Notes under the pieces: model-generated
Database searches by the model: none
Seen by the model: only the letters and a program-made list of their open reading frames with translations
What the model was told of the DNA's origin: nothing
NCBI GenBank assembly: GCA_029261305.1
Contig: JAJDBO010000305.1
Coordinates: 1-11,407, forward strand
Length of the DNA stretch: 11,407 nucleotides
Reading direction: 5' to 3'
DNA from: Nitrospirales bacterium
GTDB taxonomy: Bacteria > Nitrospirota > Nitrospiria > Nitrospirales > UBA8639
Shown: piece by piece, positions 5,914 to 11,407 of the stretch
How positions within the stretch are numbered: position 1 is the stretch's first letter
Layout: each line of letters starts with the position of its first letter
Position numbers and translations under genes: made by a program

Positions 5914-7066
5914 GATATATTATTGGTTCCGTGGTGAGTTCTTGAAATTTTACAGGGCCATCTTCCTTTTTCAATTCTGTATTTAAATCTAAAAAATTGG
6001 CCCCAGCTACACCCAGACTCCCTAAGGATAATGCAAACCAAAAATGATGTAGGACGATCTGAGTCACGTTAAAAAATTCTAACAAACCTAAGACAATACA
6101 CGACAGAAAAATACTTGAGGATAAAACGCAGGAAATAAATAATGTTCCTCGCCTTTTAGAATTCTGGCTATTCTGGTTGAAAACTTTTTCTCCCTCCTGT
6201 TTGCTTCTTTGGACTACCTCTTGGTCATATATAAATTTCAATGAGGTCTTCGTTTTGGCCAAAGTGGGTTCAAACTTTCGAAATAATGACACCTCTGAGG
6301 GACAAATCTCTTCCAAATCGTCAGAATCAATCATTTCTAGTATAGTGGGTTTCTTTCCTTTATGAGTCGGCCTACCCTCCGTTTCTGAAAAACTACCTAA
6401 TTCCCCCTCATCTATACTTTCTCCTTCTTTTACCGCTTGATGGCTATCTATTGGTAGATTTATATAATTTAAAACGGCAGCAAGTTTATCTTCCAAACTT
6501 TCAAGATGAAAAGGATTAGAACGATAGTTACTCATCTCACAATGTAGATTATCTTGTAGGAAGAGAGTGGGCCTGCCACAACCTGGACATGAAAGGTTTT
6601 CCATAACTTCCTTAAAATAAGCTGAATATCCTTGGGCAGCCGTCAAACAATATCCTTCATTTTCCAAGGCCTTCATGACTCCATAAATATCCGAAAATTT
6701 CAAAGTGGCTGTAGTGGGAGCACCCGAAACCCTGTCACGACCTGTGACGACAATAGTAGCACGCTCTTCCGGTTGATTAGGTAAGGTAAAATCCATTTCG
6801 AATTTTTCAGCCATATGGTCGCCAATAACCACATTATGTTTTTCCTCTAAATAGGACTGGAGTGCCGTTTTGACACTCGAAAACTGCATCATCCACGCGG
6901 CTTTATATTTATTTGGCAGAAGAATCCAAACATTTCTAGAATTCCCACATTCTTGACAACTAACTGATACGGTTTGAAAGCCTTTAGATTTCGGACGCCA
7001 TTTTTCCAACGAGGAATATCCCTCTAATATATGGTCATCCCCATATCGCATATCCCATCTACTCAC
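5897..7066 (-). CDS. Zinc-ribbon membrane protein with an MreB-like (actin-fold subdomain) segment
   Basis: The protein has 389 residues and starts at GTG 7066, overlapping the preceding stop by GTGA. A CxxC pair at 37-40 (SCQECGN) and another at 160-163 (CPGCGRP) could form one zinc ribbon interrupted by an insert. Residues 66-135 align by eye with the part of MreB around IGe.tAE.iK and GRDl.tGlPkt: YLEEKHNVVIGDHMAEKFEM is followed by TIVVTGRDRVSGAPTTATLK and SDIYGVMKALE. No actin-type phosphate or adenosine motifs are present, so this is a subdomain and not an ATPase. Residues 200-305 are acidic and probably disordered. Membrane helices are predicted at about 308-331 and 337-355, and the head is probably cytoplasmic. 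Whether it binds MreB, cell-wall machinery or something else is unknown. It is the middle gene of a three-gene operon. Confidence 0.65.
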   Translation of the reverse strand: MSRWDMRYGDDHILEGYSSLEKWRPKSKGFQTVSVSCQECGNSRNVWILLPNKYKAAWMMQFSSVKTALQSYLEEKHNVVIGDHMAEKFEMDFTLPNQPEERATIVVTGRDRVSGAPTTATLKFSDIYGVMKALENEGYCLTAAQGYSAYFKEVMENLSCPGCGRPTLFLQDNLHCEMSNYRSNPFHLESLEDKLAAVLNYINLPIDSHQAVKEGESIDEGELGSFSETEGRPTHKGKKPTILEMIDSDDLEEICPSEVSLFRKFEPTLAKTKTSLKFIYDQEVVQRSKQEGEKVFNQNSQNSKRRGTLFISCVLSSSIFLSCIVLGLLEFFNVTQIVLHHFWFALSLGSLGVAGANFLDLNTELKKEDGPVKFQELTTEPIIYHGTCA

Positions 7067-7446
7067 TCCTTAACCTCTCCATCTTCTCGCTCAGCCTTTT
7101 CTAGCCATTTTCCTAACCATACGTGAAGCGCTTTTGCCTTAGTTGAATCTAAGACCACATCAACTTCTACCTCACGCACCAAGCCAACTTTTCCTTCTCT
7201 ATCAATCTCTGATCCCAAAGAACCATTTTCAATCTGGTAAACAACTTTTTGAGGAATGGCATTGCGCTCAGAGAAAAAAGCCATATGGATCTTACCTTGT
7301 GGAGTTATTCCCCCATAGGTTCCATCACCATGAACCACTCTAAAAAAATTACTCTTTAAATAATGACACTCAATAGATTCAGGTAATGGGAGCCCTAAAG
7401 TGGCTTCTTCTGAAATGATTTCTCCCTTTTTTTTCTCCTCAGACAT
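7063..7446 (-). CDS. Small soluble protein of unknown function, first gene of a leftward operon
   Basis: The protein has 127 residues and no signal or membrane segment. After a charged N terminus, residues 25-70 (SIECHYLKSNFFRVVHGDGT, then YGGITPQGKIHMAFFSERNA) and 88-118 (GLVREVEVDVVLDSTKAKAL then a Trp-rich helix) suggest a compact beta-sheet domain followed by a helix. The outline N-F-x-V ... m.F.e ... v.v.l....Ak.l...L resembles small DUF3467-type proteins, but the match is weak and I would not assign it. ATG 7446 has only a weak site (TAGGT). Its stop overlaps the next gene's GTG, so the two are made together. Confidence 0.65.
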   Translation of the reverse strand: MSEEKKKGEIISEEATLGLPLPESIECHYLKSNFFRVVHGDGTYGGITPQGKIHMAFFSERNAIPQKVVYQIENGSLGSEIDREGKVGLVREVEVDVVLDSTKAKALHVWLGKWLEKAEREDGEVKE

Positions 7447-7813
7447 AAATATACCTACAGATTATCCTAGACTAAGATTTAAGATATTAAAAATTAGCAT
7501 TTTATCCCGTAGAATAGCTAGTCGGCAGGAAATAAAGGAAAATATAGGCGGCTAACTCAATTCCAATATCTCGTCAGGCCATCCGCAATAAAGCGCACCT
7601 GCCAGCGAACAGCTATTGGTAGGTAAAATCGTTTCTCTCGTTACCACGGTATCCCCTGTTTTACCTTCGTTCTGATTTGCCTAGTGCGAACCCCTACCTA
7701 TGGGAAAGCTCTTCTATTGATTCGACCTTACGGACGGCTTATGACATCCGTCGAAGCGGAACCAATTTTGGAGACTTGGGAAGAATTTTCGACGTGTCCC
7801 AGCAAATCCACAA
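7447..7813. other. Upstream region of the leftward operon and an unassigned stretch
   Basis: The AT-rich part up to about 7550 should hold the leftward promoter. On the minus strand GATAAT and TAAAAT hexamers occur, but neither has a convincing -35. From about 7625 one plus-strand frame stays open to a TGA inside the right repeat arm (about 7821), with KALLLIRPYGRLMTSVEAEP then ILETWEEF. It looks protein-like but I recognise no family. It may be a gene remnant truncated by the repeat. Confidence 0.4.
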
Positions 7814-7985
7814 GGGAATGTTGAAAAAAGCCGCCAGCAGCGTTCTCGCCGTACTCACGTACATAAGTACCTTCCGCGCGTTAAAACGGCTGCGGCCTTG
7901 CTGGAGGACTTTTTTGAACATTCCATCCCATTGGTGGTTCGTGGCTCATCTGAAGCCCTTATTGACCGGTGTATTCAACAGGCCC
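7814..7985 (-). repeat. Repeat arm, right copy, inverted relative to 1862-2051
   Basis: The reverse complement starts GGGCCTGTTGAATAC, continues with CAATAAGGGCTTCAGATGAG and then the palindromic core GGAATGTTCAAAAAAGTCC ... CTTTTTTCAACATTCCC (core at 7814-7924). It aligns with the left arm over its whole length with substitutions and a deletion of about 11 bp in the core. Because the outer 60 bp are shared as well, the repeated unit is larger than the palindrome alone. Confidence 0.8.
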
Positions 7986-8222
7986 ACAAGCGGGGATCTT
8001 GGATGATAAGGCGTACGTACACGGCCAGACTTCAGATCATAGGAAGGGGGTTAACTCTTCTTTTGTGAATACATTTGGATTGAGGGTCAGGTCTTGCAAT
8101 AACATATTTCTATTGATTCGAACCTAACTCCAGATCTTTTTCAGTGCCATGCGGGTCGCCACAATGAGGATTGGAATTTCATGCGTTCCATGATCCTTGC
8201 CGGCGACCGGTCACGGCATCTT
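7986..8222. other. Gap with no recognisable gene
   Basis: The gap lies between the right repeat arm and the RND remnant. It contains TTCTATTGATTCGA (8108-8121), an exact copy of 7712-7725 on the other side of the repeat arm. Nothing else stands out. Confidence 0.5.
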
Positions 8223-8333
8223 TTATTTCCCGAGCGGTTTAAACCGGACGATGAGTAGCGGGAGCAGCGTCAAATCGGCGAGTAGAGCTGCCACCAAAAA
8301 AGAAATTGGGGTTAGACCGACCCTAATATCCTT
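8223..8333 (-). pseudogene. Remnant: C terminus of an RND/MMPL exporter paralogue
   Basis: Reading leftward from an in-frame stop at 8334-8336 to TAA at 8223-8225 gives 36 codons ending VGLTPISFLVAALLADLTLL then PLLIVRFKPLGK. The last 22 residues equal the C terminus of the intact exporter at 9766, while the residues before them differ. In the matched codons all seven base differences are synonymous. The fragment therefore comes from a paralogue that diverged while functional and was later cut down. It is not a fresh copy of the neighbouring gene. No start or upstream domain remains. Confidence 0.8.
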
Positions 8334-8401
8334 CTAAGATGGCCGGATAACGAGGAATGTTAAAATAGTGAGGTCTCTGGCCCTGTAGACGTTCGCTTTG
8401 C

Positions 8402-9136
8402 CTACCAAACGCCCGGGATCAGGCGAAATCGAATCCGCGCGGTATACTCGGGGTAGCCGGGGAGTTCGGCATACAGAGTCCCATCCTCCAACGCCGTGCG
8501 GATCACGATCCCGACAATCGCAAGCAAGGCTGGGATCATAGCCCAAGCCGACCCAAGAAGAAGCGGAGTCGAGAGCATCCAACCTACAAACCCTGCGTAG
8601 CCAGGGTGACGAACGTAGGCGTAGGGTCCGGTGTCGATCACGCGATGCCCGTGCTCTGTTTGTATGCGAACCGTTTTCTCAAAGAACGGGTTCACAACCA
8701 TTGACCATGTGAGGAGACCAGACCCGGGGACGAAGATTGCCAGGCCCAGCACCCACGCCATCCACGGCAGGCTGGAGACATCGTCGCGCGCCTCGATTCC
8801 TGCCACGACATAGACTGCGATCATTACCGGCGCATACAACCCGGCCCACACCTTGTCCCAGGTTTTCGTCCCCTTGGGAAAACGCATGCGTCGCTCGATC
8901 AGCACAGGGTTCCAACGCAGCAGACACACCCACGTAATGATGACATTGAGCGCGACGATACCCACGTAGACCCATCCTAGGGTCCAGTCCAGGCGACCAG
9001 CAGGCACGAAGACAAGCGCCCCGAAGACAAGGACCGTCGCCAGGGAACCCAAGGCGCCGAGGGCTAAAGGCATTGGCACCGGGGATCGGTATCGATGGGG
9101 ATCATGCTCGATTATTTTTTCCTGTTTTGTGTCCAT
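8402..9136 (-). CDS. Isoprenylcysteine carboxyl methyltransferase-like membrane protein
   Basis: The protein has 244 residues and several predicted membrane segments (about 24-45, 52-72, 98-115, 124-145 and 183-212). The C-terminal half holds the ICMT/PEMT-type SAM-binding signature: GPYAYVRHPGYAG at 170-182, then E217 and LPGYPEYTARIRFRLIPGVW at 225-244. The family uses SAM to methylate prenylcysteines or phospholipid head groups in the membrane. Bacterial members have diverse, mostly unknown substrates and the true one here cannot be read. ATG 9136 lies 7 nt after the SHOCT gene stop with no good ribosome-binding site, so translation is probably coupled. It is the last gene of the leftward cluster. 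Confidence 0.8.
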   Translation of the reverse strand: MDTKQEKIIEHDPHRYRSPVPMPLALGALGSLATVLVFGALVFVPAGRLDWTLGWVYVGIVALNVIITWVCLLRWNPVLIERRMRFPKGTKTWDKVWAGLYAPVMIAVYVVAGIEARDDVSSLPWMAWVLGLAIFVPGSGLLTWSMVVNPFFEKTVRIQTEHGHRVIDTGPYAYVRHPGYAGFVGWMLSTPLLLGSAWAMIPALLAIVGIVIRTALEDGTLYAELPGYPEYTARIRFRLIPGVW

Positions 9137-9143
9137 GAGCGGT

Positions 9144-9416
9144 TTATTTCTGTAGCTCGTGCTTCATGCCCTCATACTGTTCCTTTGTAATTTCCCCGCT
9201 GGCATAGCGGCGATCAAGAATTTGGCGCGGAGTATCTTGATCCTGACTCCCACGTGGATGCCATCCACACATGGGGCAGGAGTGCCCCGACCAACCTGAC
9301 CGACGAAAAAACCCAAACGCACAGATGGCGATAAACACCATCATCAACACCATGAACGTAAACGGGAAAACCCACATCCACCTAAAGCCGCCTTCCCACC
9401 ACATATGAGGTTCCAT
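9144..9416 (-). CDS. SHOCT-domain small membrane protein
   Basis: The protein has 90 residues from ATG 9416, chosen because GGGAGG lies 7 nt upstream. The ATG at 9422 is too close to that site, and the longer frame back to 9491 has no site. A Trp-rich start (MEPHMWWEGGFRWMWVFPFT) leads into a membrane helix at about 14-35, then GHSCPMCGWHPRG with a CxxC. The C-terminal SHOCT motif follows, DTPRQILDRRYASGEITKEQ then YEGMKHEL. SHOCT helices often sit at the end of small membrane proteins and are thought to mediate oligomerisation; a specific role is not known. The CxxC with nearby His could bind a metal (inference). Confidence 0.8.
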   Translation of the reverse strand: MEPHMWWEGGFRWMWVFPFTFMVLMMVFIAICAFGFFRRSGWSGHSCPMCGWHPRGSQDQDTPRQILDRRYASGEITKEQYEGMKHELQK

Positions 9417-9430
9417 GGACATTCCTCCCT

Positions 9431-9601
9431 TTACGAGGGATTTGATGGACAAATTTCCTTGAGTTTTTCTTCTATCCTTTTGATACCGCAATAATTCAGG
9501 ACGGAGAGAGAAACTACGGTGGTCATCACAATGAGTGGAACGATAGGCATGAACGGAAACATCGGCATGTCATGCATTTTTTTCATCATTGACTTTTCCA
9601 T
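9431..9601 (-). CDS. Methionine-rich small membrane protein
   Basis: The sequence reads MEKSMMKKMHDMPMFPFMPI, then a hydrophobic stretch VPLIVMTTVVSLSVLNYC, then GIKRIEEKLKEICPSNPS and TAA at 9431-9433. ATG 9601 has AAAGGA about 9 nt upstream; the in-frame ATG at 9610 would add three residues but lies right on that site. The product is 56 residues, with seven Met and a His in the first 18, one membrane helix and an amphipathic tail. Its stop lies 14 bp before the SHOCT start, so the two form an operon. I recognise no family. Met-rich faces sometimes bind Cu(I), which would fit the CxxC/His neighbour, but that is speculation. Confidence 0.55.
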   Translation of the reverse strand: MEKSMMKKMHDMPMFPFMPIVPLIVMTTVVSLSVLNYCGIKRIEEKLKEICPSNPS

Positions 9602-9668
9602 GTCTTGCATTCCTTTTGAAAGAGGTTAGAAGAAGCTAAATTTTAGTGCAGAGGATGTTTTTAGGGAA

Positions 9669-9684
9669 CTAGGAAGATCCCTAG
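9669..9684. promoter_or_regulatory. Short inverted repeat upstream of the small-protein operon
   Basis: CTAGG-AAGATC-CCTAG lies about 70 bp upstream of the Met-rich gene. On the minus strand a TAAAAT hexamer follows at a distance suited to a -10 element, but the matching -35 (TTCCCT) is poor. This is a possible operator, weakly supported. Confidence 0.2.
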
Positions 9685-9765
9685 AAAGATGTTGAAAATT
9701 CCCTGGCTTTATTTCGCTTTAAAGGAATCAGAGAGCCACAAGTGCGATCCTTGTACGACCCACCA

Positions 9766-11406
9766 TTATTTCCCGAGCGGTTTAAACCGGACAATGAGCA
9801 GCGGTAGAAGCGTCAAATCGGCGAGCAGGGCGGCCACCATGGCAAAGCCGGTGAACAAGCCGAAATAGATGGTTGGAACGAAGTTTGACAGGGCCAGGAT
9901 GGAAAACCCCAGTGTAATCGTCACAGTCGTGTAGTACATCGCCCGCCCGATGCTGGCGTGACTGCGGTTGACGGCGGCCCAATAATCCCTGTCTTTTTGA
10001 AACTCTTCGGTGAACCGGTGAACGTAATGAATGGTGTCGTCCACCGCAATGCCGATACTGATCGCGGCAATGGTGATGGTCATCAGATCAAGCGGAATTC
10101 CCAGCCACCCCATCAAGCCTAGCACCACGCCGGCGGCGAACACGTTGGGGATGATCGCGACCACGGCCATCTTCAGGTTGCGAAACAAAATGGCGAACAT
10201 GAGCAGGATGGCCAGGAAGACCACGCCGATGGTGAGTATTTGTGACCGGAACAGGCTTTGCAGCATATTGTTGTATAACACCAGCATCCCGGTGAGATGC
10301 ACCTGGTCTTCGTTCAGATCCATTTCCGTTGTCAATGCCTGCCGGATTTTTTTCAACAATGCCTCACGCTGGAGCGAAGGGTCGGATTCGAAGACTCGTA
10401 TCGCAAAGCGGAGTTGATTCCCGTCGGCCGACATATAGGGCTGAAACAATACCTCTTTGATCTCCTCCGGCAGCTCCTTGTAGAGGACCGCCAGTGACAC
10501 ATCGTCCAATGTAATGAGTTTGTCGAGCTGACTCAAAATCTCTATGCCCGTGGAAATGGACAGCACTTTGCCGGTCTCCGGTAGGCTGTCCAGATATTGG
10601 TGCAGACTTGCCACATAATCCAGTTCAAAGGTGTTGAACCAATAACTGGTGCCGGTGATGCCCGCACTTGCTGCTTCATCCTCCGCGGATTCATCGGCAA
10701 AGGGGTCCTCAAACTCTTCTGCTTCAGGGGTTTCCTCTGTTTCAGCCGACTGAAAATCGGCCGGGGCGTCGATAATGACATCGAGCGGGGTGGTGCCGCC
10801 GAGTGCGCGATCGATCAGTTCCATCCCGCGGTAGATTTCGGTTGTCTCCTTGAAATAATCGATAAAACGATTTTCCACGGTGAGAAAACCCATGCCTCCA
10901 ATGCTGAGGACGGACAGGATGATGAACCCCATCAGAATGCGCGCGTGATAGGCCTTATTCAGGCGGGCGAAAAAATGTGTGATTCTGGCGGTGAGGTCTT
11001 TACGAGAGGCAGGGGGACCAGGTTTTAAAAACGTCAGGGTTGCGGGGAACAGCGTGAACACAATGAGAAACGCGACCGCCATCCCAATGCACATCATCCA
11101 GCCGAAGTCGATGACCGGACGTATCCCGCTTACCAGGAGGGAACCGAATGCCACCATCGTCGTGATCGCCGTATAGAAACAGGGTAAGGCTTTGGCGCGC
11201 ACGGTTTCCCTGACGAGGAAATTTTGCTCGGCATCCGGCGATTGTTCATGCAATTCCCGATAGCGGACAATCAGATGGACGGTGAGCGACAGCGTCATGA
11301 TCAGCAGCAGCGAGATGAAATTGGACGAGACGACCGTCACCGGCCAGTCCACCAGGCCAAGAAAACCGATGATGATCACGCCGGTGGCGAAACATGTCAG
11401 CAGGGG
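9766..11406 (-). CDS. RND-superfamily (MMPL-type) exporter, N-terminal part outside window
   Basis: The frame enters from the right edge (first full codon 11406-11404, reading PLLTCFATGVIIIGF) and ends at TAA 9766-9768. About 546 residues are visible. The first ~120 are the end of the first sterol-sensing-like membrane bundle. A periplasmic loop follows (about 165-380), then the second six-helix bundle, which includes IAAISIGIAVDDTIHYVHRF with the paired Asp typical of proton-driven RND/MMPL proteins, and an end at PLLIVRFKPLGK. This fits the two-fold COG1033-type exporters that move lipids or other hydrophobic compounds. The periplasmic loop has a long acidic insert (AETEETPEAEEFEDPFADES and onward). 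GTG 11379 is internal. A decayed paralogue tail lies at 8223-8333. Confidence 0.85.
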   Translation of the reverse strand, partial: PLLTCFATGVIIIGFLGLVDWPVTVVSSNFISLLLIMTLSLTVHLIVRYRELHEQSPDAEQNFLVRETVRAKALPCFYTAITTMVAFGSLLVSGIRPVIDFGWMMCIGMAVAFLIVFTLFPATLTFLKPGPPASRKDLTARITHFFARLNKAYHARILMGFIILSVLSIGGMGFLTVENRFIDYFKETTEIYRGMELIDRALGGTTPLDVIIDAPADFQSAETEETPEAEEFEDPFADESAEDEAASAGITGTSYWFNTFELDYVASLHQYLDSLPETGKVLSISTGIEILSQLDKLITLDDVSLAVLYKELPEEIKEVLFQPYMSADGNQLRFAIRVFESDPSLQREALLKKIRQALTTEMDLNEDQVHLTGMLVLYNNMLQSLFRSQILTIGVVFLAILLMFAILFRNLKMAVVAIIPNVFAAGVVLGLMGWLGIPLDLMTITIAAISIGIAVDDTIHYVHRFTEEFQKDRDYWAAVNRSHASIGRAMYYTTVTITLGFSILALSNFVPTIYFGLFTGFAMVAALLADLTLLPLLIVRFKPLGK

Positions 11407-11407
11407 C

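Noticed and set aside
7739..8006. Short ORFs on both strands within and around the right repeat arm
   Set aside because: They are made of the palindromic repeat itself and have no independent coding evidence.
8334..8582. 82-codon minus-strand ORF over the ICMT-like gene end
   Set aside because: It is in another frame of the well-supported ICMT-like gene and shows no family motif.

Overview
The window looks like a chromosomal segment of a Nitrospira-like bacterium (Nitrospirota). That is an impression from the palindromic dispersed repeats and the mix of genes, and I cannot verify it here. The outer parts (about 1-1630 and 8400-11407) are GC-rich and carry ordinary core-type genes. The middle (about 2390-7650) is clearly AT-rich, holds accessory genes of mostly unknown function, and is surrounded by repeats and gene remnants. 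I see no rRNA, tRNA, CRISPR array, integrase or transposase.

Left part. The window opens with the C-terminal half of a class I SAM-dependent methyltransferase (to 262), followed by a terminator-like hairpin, a dispersed repeat (copy A) and a complete CapA-family metallophosphatase-like protein (380-1633). Directly after it lies the orphan DNA-binding tail of a sigma-54-type activator. A 190-bp repeat arm with a palindromic core follows (1862-2051), and then repeat copy B, which carries the tail of a TolC-type efflux gene and a 70-bp palindromic insertion.

Middle part. Block 1 (2404-4872) has a helix-turn-helix protein read leftward, and a divergent two-gene operon encoding a three-helix membrane protein and a peptidase S74 (self-cleaving trimer chaperone) protein. 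A 24-bp perfect palindrome and a near-consensus sigma-70 promoter lie between the divergent genes. Repeat copy C (5109-5422), with a second TolC tail, separates this from block 2 (5671-7446). Block 2 is a tightly overlapping leftward operon of three genes: a small soluble protein, a zinc-ribbon/membrane protein that contains what looks like a piece of the actin-like protein MreB, and an 80-residue two-helix membrane protein. A second copy of the 190-bp arm, in opposite orientation, closes the AT-rich region at 7814-7985, so the whole 6.1 kb is bracketed by inverted repeats.

Right part. After about 240 bp without a recognisable gene comes a 36-codon remnant of an RND/MMPL transporter C terminus. 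It is followed by a leftward cluster: a methionine-rich small membrane protein, a SHOCT-domain membrane protein, an isoprenylcysteine-methyltransferase-like membrane protein, and (upstream, running off the window) a large RND/MMPL-family exporter.

Overall the locus looks like a site of repeated insertion and decay. Tails of at least three older gene types (sigma-54 activator, TolC, RND exporter) survive next to mobile palindromic repeats, and two compact accessory cassettes occupy the space between. The most unusual items are the orphan MreB-like segment inside a zinc-ribbon membrane protein, the S74 protein outside any phage context, and the inverted-repeat architecture with a filled/empty insertion-site pair.
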